64,000 nt of DNA from Dicaeum eximium. Taxonomy: Eukaryota; Chordata; Aves; Passeriformes; Dicaeidae. Below are positions 1 through 12,427 of the stretch, piece after piece. Every line of letters starts with the position of its first letter. The first letter of the stretch is position 1. The position numbers and the translations under genes were made by a program. The notes below the pieces were generated by a model, which was given only the letters and a program-made list of their open reading frames with translations, was not told where the DNA came from and searched no databases. Location: assembly GCA_013396995.1 (NCBI GenBank), contig VWZP01005834.1, positions 735,271-799,270 on the forward strand, in the 5' to 3' direction.

Positions 1-1904
1 AAAGACATTTTGTGTAGTCATCCAACACTCCAAGGAGGAAAGGGATATTTGAAGATACAAGAAAGAGTATGTAAAACAACAAAATAGGTGGGCAATGTTG
101 AGGCCTGAACTTCAGCTTGAGCATGGCTCTGTTAAGGTTGTACTACAGTGGCCTATGGACTTACTAGTTTGTGCTACAATACAATGATTTTTATCGGGAT
201 TTTTGCCATTAACTGTATCTTCTATCCGTCTCTTTGACATCCATTTTCAGAATGATTTTTTTTTCTCCATATTTACTCATTAATACTAGTCATAAAGTAT
301 TCTAGTGAGGCACAAGTGAAAACCGTGATTTTTTTCCCAATCTTCTAATCCAATCATCAAAGTATTTGTTTCCTTTTCTAAAGAAGAAGAGACATATATA
401 CCCCCATATGTATACAGAAAATTATTGCAATTTAGCAATGAAGACCACTTTTTTCAGTCCAGATTCTTCCAAGCTGCCACCCTTTGCTGTAAAGAACAAA
501 GTCATCTTTGCAAGTTTGACAGCACGTGGTTTTGCTGAGGGCTGTGGGGACAGGGACCGAGGCTGGGTGGCTCGGTGGGCAGTGTGTGTCTGGCTGTTCT
601 GCCAGCAGCCTCTGCAGGCATGATCTGTTCCTGTCAAAGGCATCAGGGTCTGTGTCGAAGTGGCTTCTCAGTGTGCTCCTCTGGCTTGGCACGTGGTGCC
701 TTGGAGGGGGAGATGGTGACACCTCTTCTTCCTGCCCAGTCCCTGACACTTGCAGCTACAAAAAGGTCTGAGTAAGTAACGGGCTGGCAAAGTGCCTGTG
801 CTCCCTAGAGGAATGTCACTGCTGTCACAGGAGTGTAGGTGATGTCATCCTGGTGCGTTGTTCTGGATGTCTCTTTGTTCTGACAGTGCTCCCATGTGCC
901 TCAGGTTTGACTGCAACTACTGGTTTTTAACTTGAACTCTTCTCTCCTCCAGGATAAACCTGCATGGGGCTGGCTGTGCTGGTGTACTCCATACTGGGCA
1001 AAGCACTCCCCTGTAAAGTTACCACAAAGATTGGCAGGGCAGCACTTGCAGAACAGCTTATTCAGTAAGATAATGTTCTCTGTTTCCCCCAGCAAAACAG
1101 AGAGTGCTGGTAACTGCCTGAAGCAGAGTTTGGGCTTTTGCTGGGACAGCAGGATTGGTCACAGACTGCATGAGGACACAAACATGTTGGCCAGGTGTCT
1201 TAGCATGCCTTGGGAGAGAGGCAGTACTGTGGCCAAAATGAAGGTGGTGTGACCCTCAGCACTGCTGGATTTTCTGTATGGATAGTTGCAAAGCTTCAAG
1301 TGCAAAAACAAAGGAAATGCTGGTGTAAGGGCTGCAGTAGCTGCTGGTGCAGCTTGTGGAGTTAGCAAGGGCTCACTTGTCTCTTCTTGCAAGGAACTGT
1401 TCACCTTTTACCTGTTCACCAGTTGTATTTTTTTTTTAGGAGAGGTGCTAACTGGTGGCAAAGCTCCATCAGAGAACTGAGTGTGAGTGGGATGGCTGTT
1501 TACACCCTGTGTTACAGGGGGCTGATGGAGATGTAAGGCTGGAGTCTGGAATAGAAATTGCATTTTAGGATCATATCCTTCAAATCACCTAGAAGTCAGT
1601 GCACAGTGTAACACATGCATTTCAAATGCCTTGTATATTTATGGAAAAAGGCCCAGAGAGAAAAGTATTGGAAACAGCAGAGAACCGCCAAACAAGCCAG
1701 TGCAAGCTCTTGGGCTTTTATTCCTCAAGCCTTTTTACCCCACCTCCCCTTGATATGTTTAAATTGCTAAGTTCCTTTATGGTTCTTACAAAGAAAGCTT
1801 CATTCAAGCTATTTTAATTATTTAGCACCCAACAGAAATTAATCACAGTCATAACTTCTCACTGTTTAGTGTGAGATGAAACAAAAATTCTGTCTATGGG
1901 CTTA

Positions 1905-2175
1905 TAATCATAGGATCTTTTAGGTTGGAAGAGACATACAAGATGATCAAGTCCAAACATAAACCCAGCACCACTATGTTCACCAGCAAACCATGTCTCT
2001 AAGTGCCACATCCCCATATTTTTTGAACAGTTCTCTGGGAATCCTGTTTTAATTCTTCACCATTTCAATGAAGAAACTGTTCTTAATATGTAATTTAAAC
2101 CTCCCCTGGCAAAATGTCAGGCCATTTTATCTGGTCCTGTCACTGTTACCTAGCTAGACAAGGTCCATTCTTTGA
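1905..2175 (-). mobile_element. CR1 LINE 3' end, degraded, antisense to DHRSX
   Basis: Read on the + strand it opens with AATCATAGGATCTTTTAGG, followed by TTGGAAGAGACATACAAGAT, which is the reverse complement of the CR1 3' terminus. It continues with the AACCATGTCTCTAAGTGCCA and CCTGTCACTGTTACCT segments of the CR1 3' region. It is 5' truncated and has accumulated many substitutions and small indels. The far boundary is approximate. Confidence 0.85.
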
Positions 2176-2881
2176 GAGGTAGCTCTGGATATCAGCTTTA
2201 CTGCAAATCAATTATCAGCTTGGCATGATGAAGAACTATAAGATCTGTTACAGTAAAGTCAGAAGGGCCAGTATAATTCCTGTAGCTGTCACCTCCCTTC
2301 TTAGAAGCAGAATGGTTGGAAGGTGTTTGTCAACACAAATGGATATTTCTATATGAAAGGAGCTAATCCCTTAAAATTTTGGCAAGCTATTTATAGAAAG
2401 TAATTAAATGTAGGAACAAAAATAGGATGTTTGTGTCATGCTCCTGAAGCATTATCAATAATGGGACTTGTTTTGTGAGTAGTTGCACATTTCTTCAAAG
2501 GAGCATGTGATGCTCTCTAGTTGAAATATTGATAGCAGATAATGACACTGTGGAACGATGGCCTCTTAAATGGAGAGATACTTGAACAACTTTTAATCTG
2601 TGCAGTAACTGCATATTAAAAATCTTCGACAGTTTTGATAAAGAGCAATTATAGAGCATGCACAGTAGCTGTTCTTCCAAGTTAACTAATTCCCTAAGTC
2701 TCATGGATCTGCACTAGATTAAGGGGCTATAAAATTTCATTCAAAATTAAGTTTTTCACTGATGAATAAAAACATCTAATTAAAAGAATATTTCAAAACA
2801 ATTAGCTGTCTTTACTGCAAAGAAGTTGTTTTCCTGTGAAAACTTCAGTGCATATTTTATGAGGAACAAGAAGGAAAAGTT

Positions 2882-2930
2882 GAAAGAGGAAAATTGAAAG
2901 AAAGGAAAGAAAGAGGAAAATTGAAAGAAA
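2882..2930. repeat. Purine-rich 27-bp tandem duplication
   Basis: The 22-base unit beginning GAAAGAGGAAAATTG occurs at 2882-2903 and again, identical, at 2909-2930, giving a period of 27. The tract is almost purely purine on the + strand. Confidence 0.75.
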
Positions 2931-4065
2931 ATCCACGAGTATGAGATCACTTCAGCATGTGTTGAGATAGAGGATTTTGAAAAGAAATCAGTTTTTTTTC
3001 CTAGTAAAGGACTGTTATGAGAGAATTAGGAAACTTCATATGTAGTATAGTCTAGACCTTTCTGTACTTGCACATTCATACTCCATTTGAAGTCCCTGAC
3101 CTGCTTGTGTTATCAAAGAGAGAAAAATGAATAAAATTCCATATTTGCAACACAAATATTGTATCTGTCTTGAAGACAAAATATGTGCATGCTCTTTCTA
3201 CTTTGTCATTCCAAGTTAGAACTGATTTTTAAGTAGTTTCAAGTACGAAACTGAGCTCCATCCAGAGGCTCAGGGGGCTTCAGTAAAACTATCTTTAAAA
3301 AAATATAAACTAAAGAAACAGACAGCTGCTGCCACTGCCCCGGCCCCTCAGCAGGTGCTGGCCAGACAAAGAAATAAATGTGCTGGCCAGGGATGGGTTT
3401 GAAAGATGTAGAGGCAGGGCAGAGAGGGAGAAGAAGGATGTTTTTTTATTAAGTCAGTAGCATCTGAGGTTAATCTCACATTAATGTCAGTGATGTAATG
3501 GCTTCTGATCATTAGTCGCTTCAAGAAATTTTAATAATATGGAAATGTGCTTTTTAACATTTTATATTTTAATAAATTGCAGGTATCTCAGGGAAATTTT
3601 TAGTACTGATTGGTTTATGTGCTGTGTTTCCTGTTAACTAGATTTTTCCCAATATTCTCTAATCACCTTGTACCTCTCTTCCTGATTCTAATTACTAGAG
3701 CTTTGTATATGATAACAAGCACTTCAGTTCACAAGTGATTGCAGTGTTTTGAAGTGAACTACTCCAGAAACTTTCAATTACCTTTTAAATTCTGCATGCC
3801 AACTCGTGACTTCTGCTTACTTATTTGATGGAAATACTGTCACCCTGAAGCCATGGGAAGCAGAGGGGATTGTTTGAGTGGCAGCAGAGCATTTTTGTTG
3901 GCTGGAAGAGGCAGATCAGAATGTGACCTTCAGCTGGATGCTCTTAAGCTTGATTGCGATATGGAAATTACATTCTCTGTATCTGGGAGGAGTGGAGATG
4001 CAGTTTAAACTACTCTTAATGATCTTTCTGATTTTTTTTTCTTCACACATACACACCCCTCACAT

Positions 4066-4115
4066 TAATATAATATAATATAATATAATATAATATAATA
4101 TAATATAATATAATA
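4066..4115. repeat. TAATA pentanucleotide microsatellite, 10 uninterrupted units
   Basis: Ten perfect TAATA units are visible directly after a CA-rich stretch. The purity suggests a recently active, probably length-polymorphic locus. Confidence 0.95.
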
Positions 4116-4360
4116 TAAGTAGTCAAAGTAATAGCTGAAGAATATAAAGTAACTGTTGTGTAGAAGTTAAAATTGGATAAGAGGAATCCCAAAAACATCA
4201 GAGTATTTACTATAAAATCATTACCCTCTAAATGCTGAAACTGTTTTATTTCTGCTTTGGATCATTCCCATGCCTATAGAATCTTACATTCATAAGTGGG
4301 AGAATAAATCTAACCTTCAACCCAGTGATTTAGTGAAGACAGCCAGATTGTGGGAAATTA

Positions 4361-4485
4361 ATTCTTGGAGGTGTTAAAAACAAGATCCTGAGCACCTTGA
4401 TAAAAATCTCAAAGTTGATGCTTCTTTGAGTGATGAATTGGAACAAGTGACTCCCTGAGTGCCTTCCAATGTTAATTTTTATATG
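4361..4485 (+). mobile_element. CR1 LINE 3'-end fragment, old and degraded
   Basis: The segment from TTCTTGGAGGTGTTAAAAAC through GAACAAGTGACTCCCTGAG to GCCTTCCAATGTTA follows the order of the CR1 3' end: the 'ggaggtgttcaa' block, then 'ggttggactagatgacct', then 'ccttccaa'. It has heavy substitution and small deletions. Boundaries are approximate, and it lacks a clear terminal octamer. Confidence 0.65.
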
Positions 4486-5020
4486 CATCTATGGTAACTG
4501 ACACAACTCTTTGTATAATTTAATAAAAATNAATAGAATTAATATAATAATATGGGAATATTTAAATAATCAACTTTCCCAATGTATTGGTTGCCCAACT
4601 GTATCTGTCCATCTCTGTTGTGAGCAAGATGGAATGATTAATTCAATCTTTTAATAGCATGTGGTCAGAATAAGAGACGTTGGAATTCACAAGCAGTAAA
4701 AGTAGAAGCTGTAAAGATGATATTGGGCATTGTTATAAAATATATCCTGTACTATCTAGGAATATGATGATACTATCAATACTGTCTTGAAAATAAAAAT
4801 TAAAATATTTTGTCTTTTGAAAGGTATAGATCATAGTGCAAAGTATAAATTGTTTTCAGTTGTCTTTTAAATTCTTCTGGAGAGATGCTAAAAATGAAGG
4901 TGGCAATATTTTGCTTTTAGTTTAGATTTCTAGTTTGGCCATGAGTAGATGTCTTTCCAGTTTGACCACAAGTAACGAGATCACTCTGCTTCAGTTTCTG
5001 CATATGAAAGTGCTGATGAA

Positions 5021-6098
5021 TCACAGAATCATGGAATCATTTAGGTTGGAAAATTCCAACAGTTAGCCTACGCTGCCAAGTCCATGACCAAACCATGTCC
5101 CTAAGTGTCACATCTACATGTAATTTAAATACCTCCAGGGGTGGTGACTCAACCTCTTCCCTGGACAGCCTGTTCAAATGTTTGATAACCCTTTCAGGGA
5201 ATACATTTTTTCCCAGTATCCGATCTAAACTTCCTCTGGCACAGCTGAAGGCCATTTCCTCTTGTCCTGTCACCTTTTACATGGGAGAAAAGATCTACCC
5301 TCTCCTTACTAAAATGCCTTAAGGTAGTTATAGAAAGCAATAAGGTCACCCCTGAGCCTCCTCTTCTCTGGACTAAGCACCCCCAGCCGCCTCAGCTGCT
5401 CTGCATCCAACTTGTGCTCCAGACCTTTCATCAGCTCCACTGCCCTTCTCTGGACATGCTGCAGCCCCTTGATGTCTTTCTTGTCATGAGGGGCTCACAA
5501 CCAAGCACAGGATTGGAGGTTTGGCCTCATCAGTGCCAAGTACAGGGGGCTGGGCACTGCCCTGCTCCTGCTGGCCACAATATTGCTGATATAGGCCAGG
5601 ATGCCGTTGGCCTTCTTGGCCAGCTGGACACCCCCTGGCTCATGTTCAGATGCTGTCAACCAGGACTCCCAGATCCTTTTCTGCTGGGCAGCTTTCCAGC
5701 CACTCTGCCCTGAGCCTGTAGCACTGCATGGGGTTCTTGTGACCCAAACTCAGGACCGAGCAGCTGGCCTTATTGAATCTCATACCCTTTGCCTTGGCCC
5801 ATCAATCCAGCTGGTCAAGCTCTCCCTATGTAGAGCCTTTCTTCCCTCCATCAGTTTGACACTCCTACCCAACTTGGTGTCATCTGAAAACTGTCTGAAG
5901 GTGCACTCGATTATCCAGACCATTGATAAAGCTGTTAAACAGGACTGATGTCAATACTGAGCCCTGGGGAACCTCACTTGTTACTGGCTACCAGCTCCAT
6001 TCAGCACCACGCTCTGATCATAGCCATCCAGCCAGGATTTTCCATTGCGAGCACTATGGCTGTCTGAGCCATGAGCAGCCAGTTTCTCCAGGACAATG
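5021..6098 (-). mobile_element. CR1 LINE, 5'-truncated ~1.1 kb copy, antisense
   Basis: The + strand begins TCACAGAATCATGGAATCAT, then TTAGGTTGGAAA, the reverse complement of the CR1 3' tail. Read on the minus strand, the copy contains the end of ORF2 (the region around the C-terminal part of the reverse transcriptase, with the DDTKLG-type segment near 5870) followed by the 3' region. Stops and frameshifts break the reading frame, so it is not coding-competent. The open frames on either strand between 5037 and 5948 are all explained by this element. The 5' limit near 6098 is where similarity fades. Confidence 0.95.
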
Positions 6099-6284
6099 CT
6101 GAGTTTCAGCATTCTGAGTTTCAGCAAATGCTGAATATCTGACTTTCCACATTTTCTGAGCTTTGGGCATGTAAAATGTTCTCCAGACTTGAAGGTTTAT
6201 ATGGAACCTTTCTTCCATGTGTGGGGACTTGCCTGCTTAGGTTTATTTCTAAAGTATTTGGGATTAAATCAAGAATAGCAGCTG

Positions 6285-6581
6285 TTCTTTTCTTCTTCTC
6301 CTTCTCCTCCTTCCTCTCTTTCTTCTCTTTCTCTTTCTTCTCCTCCTTCCTCTCTTTCTTCTCTTTCTCTTTCTTCTCCTTCTCATTCTTCTCTTTTTCT
6401 TTCTCCTTTTCCTTTTCCTTTTCCTTTTCCTTTTCCTTTTCCTTTTCCTTTTCCTTTTCCTTTTCCTTTTCCTTTTCCTTTTCCTTTTCCTTTTCCTCCT
6501 TGTCCTTGTCCTTGTCCTTGTCCTTGTCCTTGTCCTTCTCCTTCTCCTTCTCCTTTTCTTTTTTTCCTTTTTTCTTTTCTT
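6285..6581. repeat. ~300-bp polypyrimidine tract with CCTTTT and CCTTGT hexamer arrays
   Basis: The + strand is almost entirely C and T. It starts with irregular TTC/CTT motifs, continues with 15 perfect CCTTTT units (6405-6494) and six CCTTGT units (6498-6533), then CCTTCT units. The Phe/Ser-rich and Gly/Lys/Gln-rich open frames here are by-products of the repeat and not proteins. A mirror-repeat homopyrimidine tract like this can form intramolecular triplex DNA. Confidence 0.95.
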
Positions 6582-9500
6582 AACTCTCTTTGTTGTGAAA
6601 TAACCATCATTTGCAGTTTTCTGAAATGAGGTTTCTGCTCTGCAGTCAGTTATGACATTTACTCAGTCTATAATGGAGTGACAGCAGCCTCATGCTTTGC
6701 TGATTCATATTTTCTTCAGCATTTCAAACTCACTGTAATTACCCTGTTTTTTGGTCAAAACTGTAACCCAAATGCTAATTTTTCATAGTTAGACATGAAT
6801 TAGGAATTCTTTGCCACATTTCATGCAGATAACAATCAAGTTTTTTGAGATATATGGGATGTGGTCTTTCCCAGGGAAGACCTTTTCTGAGGTGATTAGT
6901 CACATTTCATTTTGTTTGTTATTTATGGCTTCTTCATTGGATTTCTGAACATGATTTGCAGAAATCTACATTTGTTTGGGACTTTAGTGAGTAGGAAAAA
7001 TGTCTTTAAATGTCAAATGTTTGGTCAAAATGAAACTTTCACTGTAGGGAAATAGCACTTGGAAATAGGGAATTGCACTTGGGAAGGCTTTTGTATGCTC
7101 GGGGTATGTCTGGGAACAAGGACTTGAAATGGTTTCTTACATCCTGAGGGATGTAAAGCATTGTCAGATGCAGCTGCATCTACTTGTTAGCTGTTTGGGA
7201 AATCTCGGAGCCTAGACAATCTTCGGTTCCTGGTAGGGAATGAAAACATAATTCTAATGTCTCAAACTTTTGCAGGATGGGAAAATGCATTCTGCAGCTA
7301 CTAGACTATGCAGAGCTATTTCCATTACCCCTATTTAAATATCCTGGGATAAGCTTCTCTTTTTCATCTCTCATTTCACAACAGGAAAAAAGTATAATTA
7401 CATGATGACATGACTTGAAGAGCATTGGGAAGTTTTACATAAAATGACATTGCCCAAGGTATTGCAGAATTGCATTTGCCTAGAGGGAGGGAGTATGGGA
7501 GTAAGCATCAGTAAATCTGTTCAAAAGATAATCAGATGCTTTTTCTTGATTTAAACATACACCTGTATATAACTTCCCTATCCTTAGTGTGACTGGAGTG
7601 AAAGAGAAGAAAGACAAAGAGTAAAACTTAATAGGTAAATATATAAAAGGGAATGAAAGATAAGCAGAGCAGAAAACACAAACAGAAAAATCTCCTTCTC
7701 TATTCTTGTGATAGGATTTTCCCATGTAAAAAGTTATATGGGTAAATGGAGCCTTTAAATATATGCATATGTAGGGAAGAATCATTTTTCTTGGAGCTGG
7801 CATCGTGTTTCTTTTCCTGGTATTTTTAACAAAACCAGTAATCTTTCATATGCAGGCTGTGTCTGTTCAGTATAGTCTAAGGAATTAGTGGGATTTCTTC
7901 GTATTATTGTAACCACCGTACTGCCCTTATTTCACAAAACCCAGCGTTATATTTTTGTGAAATGCCTTTTATGACTGAGGCTGGGACTGCTCCCATATGG
8001 ATCACTGTCTCTGGGCTGAGTTAGCACCGTGTCTTGCCAGTGCCAGTGTTGTCCCCCACGCCTCTCCTGTCCAGCCTCACGGCAGCAGAGCCCTCCCTTC
8101 CGACAAGGGCGATGTTCCATGGCCTCATCCAAGGCCCCAGCTGGCCTCTGTCCCAGCACAAAATGATTGCACAGTAGAGAAAAACTCTCCATGAGTGGTG
8201 TAATGCCAGGGGGTGGTCAGGTGCCAGATACTCTTGCACAAGTTTGTCATATGTGTTATCAGCCTTTATCTGGAATAATCCTTAAGACTAGTGTTTCTTC
8301 AGAAAAACCAACAAATAAACAAACAAACACTGGCTTAAGCCAGGAGTAGCAAGGATGTGTAAGACATCTGTGTGTGATGGCAGAAGTTGCTTGATGTCTT
8401 TTGGGAACTTGCAGAGCCGTCATTTCACTAATATAATTTGTACTTGTAGATGTAAGGGAACTTTTCCATCTCTTGATTCCTTCTCTATCACCCCATGCCC
8501 CTCCCAGGGATCAAGTGCTCTCCTTTTCCTACACATTCAGTTCAGAACTTTACTCCCAAGAGCAGATTATGGGCAAACTTGGATTCCTGATTAATTTTTA
8601 GCAGATTTCAATGCTGCACTGTGGTATTTTCCATCTGACTGATTTGTATAATGGTGTGTTCAATCTATCTATTTGGCACTCATTAAAAAAATATAAAATA
8701 AAATTCAAATACCTTATCTTCAGATGAATTTTGGCAAAAGGAACAAAGTACTCAGGAATGGCAAACGTGGCCAGAAGTGAGATTCAGGACTCTGGAACTG
8801 CACCCTCTCATCTACTTTTGCTTTCTTTTACCTTAGGGCAGCTCCATTTTTGTTAGGATCAAATTTCCTAATATCTCTGTCAAAATCAGCCTGAACCTGT
8901 AAAAAGCTCACATATATGCTTCATCAAACTGTTTTTCAATGCAGCCTTATTTCCCATTGTCTGAGAGAAAGGCAATTCAGAAATGTCAAGAAAAATTGCC
9001 AAATTAAAAGTCTTCTTTAGTTTTCTCCATTCTCATCCTCCTGTTTCTTGGGGAAGAGGTGGCAACATCACGCTTTTTTTCTGTGTATGATCAATGATCC
9101 TGATGCAGAAGGTCTGCATAGGGTTTACTGGAGGAAGAGGTTCTTCACAGAGTGAAGACAGCAAAAATCAGTTTGGAAAATTACCATCTATATAATTTTT
9201 GAAAACTCCAACTATCTTTTTCTCCATGCAGCCCTTCTGCTGAGTCTAGCAGCACCACAGAGTCCAAGACTAACATTACTGAGCATCCTATTTGACAAAT
9301 AAAGCAAAAGCACTCAGGTTCCAGTCAAAAGATGTATGAAAATGCTTCTTCCCTTGGCTCTTGTAACCAGCAGGACTTCTTCACTTGCAAACACACCAGT
9401 CATATGATCTGAAAAACAGGGCACTGAAAATACATGTGCAAGTGGAGAGGAAATATTTTTTTGATTACTTTAGCAATAGCTGTAGCTTACTTTTCTAGCA

Positions 9501-12352
9501 GTGGATCGGTGCCTTGACCTACCCCACCAAACCATGGTTGATTCACATCTGTAAGTAGCAGTGCCAGCGTCCTCACTGGGTCCTTTTTTGGCCTTTAGGA
9601 CAATGTCACCATGCAGGGATTTAGGATTCAGGTGTATTAAATTGCTTAGAGCTGTATCTCTTTCACCTGAATACCTGGAGATGGGGGGAAGGTGAAGAGA
9701 GGGGAAAGGGGAGCAAAGCACTTGAAAATGACCTCATCTTGACTAAAAAAACCTTTTCCCTGTGCCTTATTTGAAAGCCTAACACTTCCTTCTGCTTCCC
9801 CTTCCTTCTGCTTCCCACACCCTGCTTTCCACACACACTTCTCCTTTTATCTGCATTTATTCTGTCTTTCCAAGAATCACTAGAAGAAATGCAGATAGGT
9901 GTGTCATGCAAATGAAATTTTTAGTGTAGCTTTCCACTCCCCTTCCCACTGCTGAGATGTTTTTCCACAGGCCTTGTATTTCTGAGTGCCAAAATCTCTT
10001 GCTCTGAACAGCTGCCTTATTTAGGGTATTGTTATTTTTCTTTAGTAAAAATTATTTCTTTTGGGACTGTAATGCTGGCATGATAACTTCCATCTTACTA
10101 CTGCATCAGTTTATCTTACATATTTTCTAATATGTGGAGGCTTTTTAAACTATAGTTAGGTCTTGCTGTGGATACTCAGGCTCCAAACTTGTGATATTGG
10201 ACTCTAATAATACCTGCTGCTCTCTAATACCCCCCCCAAGGCTCCACAGTGTGTTCATGAGTTGAAAAAACAAGAGGAAAATGAGCTGTTCTGCTCATTT
10301 GTAGTATGACTTCCACATGTGTTAAATGAGATACCTAGGAACAAGTCCTGTAATGGATTTTGGGAGTTGTATCTCAGCCTTCTGTGAAGGGCTTGTCATC
10401 TTGCCTGCAAATGTTATCACTTCATCCCTGTAAGCAAGCTGGCATGCTTATCAAAAAAGCTAAACAAATGTTATAAATTTAGAGCAGCCTTAAGTTTGGT
10501 TATTTTTTTTAAGTTGTTTTCACTGGCAATTAAAAAAAAAAAAGTCATTAGTCTGGCTCAGCAGATGTTTGCTGCTAACTCTGAAGAAATGTCACTTGTT
10601 CCTGTGTTGACAATGTCAGGGAGGGATGAGTAAACACGTTATCTCCTTAGTTGGCTGAGCACTCTGCTTCTGTAGTTGCATATCTGCCAACTCCTCTGCT
10701 TTTGTGTCATTTGCTGCCTTGCTGCACTTTGGCCATTTGTCCAGGCTTTCTGGATATGTGGTGCCTTGGCTGGAGGTACAGCACTGGTTGGGTTCCCAGG
10801 TGTTCAGGCAGCCCAGACAAATTGCTGCTGCTGTGTGGGAGCTCTGCTGTGCTGTGGAAATGCCCACTTCACGGGGCACAGACCGTGCGTGCATTCCCCT
10901 GAAACACAGGGATGGAACTTCTGTGAGTTTCCAGAACTGCTAAGTGTGAGTTGGTGTTTGTTGTTTCATTGGCATGCAGCATTTCAGGCTCTGTGTGTGT
11001 CTTGAATATCGGTTAAACACGAAACTTATGTGTGCCAGGGGTTTTGCTGTGGTTTGTGAGCAGTTGTTACCAGCCGTATTCCCTGCCAGTGGCTGCGTGG
11101 GAGCCTCATTAAATTAGGTCTTTCCATGGCTGCTGAAATTCTTACAGCCATCTGACTGCTGCTGTTCCATTAATAGCATCTTGAGATACCTATGAGTTTG
11201 TAGGGCAAGGGACACATTTCCATGGTTTGGTTTCTCCTGCTGTTCTGGTTCTTCAACACCTTTCTCTTCCCATGAGTAACTCCAGGGCCAGCCTCTCCGA
11301 TACCTCCATTTCCCCATGATTCTTAACAAAAGCTGGGGGGCTTGTCGCCCATCTAATGCAAAACTCCAGTTGTGTTTGGAGACAGATGCTGTCCCTGGAC
11401 AGATAATTCTCCCTTACACAATGCATCCAGCCATTCCAGGTACGTTGGACCTGTTGGCAATGTGCCTGTGGATCTGTGTGTGTGCATGGCAGCTGTTCAT
11501 CAGCAGAAGGCCCCGTGGCTTCAGCTGCTGAAACCAGCAGGATGCCTTTTCACAGAAGGACCAGTCAGGCTGGTTGCCACCTACCTGGTTTCCAGTGTTA
11601 AAGGCTTTCAATCTTGATTGCACATTGGTGTTCATTAGGAAAGTGATTGGAAGCAGCAACGGCAGAAAAGATTTTGGTGTGCAAATTTGGGAAGACAATT
11701 TGCATTTGAAAAATCATCTGCACAGGCTTAGGACAGGCTTGAGGCACACACAGTTTGTCTGGCTTATCTGTCAGGATTTGAGTACCTAAATTGTCTTCTG
11801 TTAGGATAGTCCTGGAATGACATTTGAATCCAGACCCTGTTTGCCTGGTTTCTGCCAAACCAGAATTTTACAGAGATGTTTCTGCAAGGCACACAAAAAA
11901 GGCTGTAGCTAAAAGCTGCATGGGTTCCCCAGCAGTTTACTGATTGCCATTCAGAGTGGAAAATGAATTATTTTTCTACATTTGCTTAATGACTATAATC
12001 TCACCATCACCACAGTATAAATCAGGGAAAAAGAGTTGGAATATTTTGCAATAGGAAAAACTACTCAATAATTCTGTGGTGCACTGAGCTATACGATTTC
12101 TTTAATCCATCTAGAAGAACTCGATTGTGCCTTGTCCTGTGGTGTTAGATGAGGACTGGAAATTACAGTTTGCCCTCTTTTTCTCACTCGGTGTTGCTAT
12201 ACAGGAATGGCTCCAAACTTGGATCTTGTTATTCAGTCATGAGACTAAATATTCATTGTTGGTTCTTTTCTTTTTTTTTTTTTTTCCATCTGTCCTTCTG
12301 CCAGTTACCTTCAGGCCTAATATTTGCATGTAAATTATTCAGTTATAGGAGG

Positions 12353-12427
12353 AAAAAACCAACCAAACAAAAAAAAAACACCAAAAAAAAAAACCCCAAA
12401 AAAACCACACCACCAAAAAACCAAAAA
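12353..12427. repeat. 75-bp tract of A and C only
   Basis: No G or T occurs in this stretch, which consists of A-runs separated by C or CC. A T-rich run lies about 70 bp upstream (near 12267-12285). It looks like a degenerate simple repeat. Confidence 0.9.

Noticed and set aside
5037..5948. Open frames of 75-115 codons on both strands
   Set aside because: They are fragments of, or antisense to, the broken CR1 copy at 5021-6098.
6176..6583. Phe/Ser-rich 135-codon frame (+) and Gly/Lys/Gln-rich frame (-) as proteins
   Set aside because: Both are translations of the polypyrimidine hexamer repeat and have no unique sequence.
10616..11005. Overlapping Cys/Leu-rich frames on both strands as retroviral gag or env remnants
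   Set aside because: The composition produces open frames on both strands, and I could not match any retroviral motif or LTR boundary.
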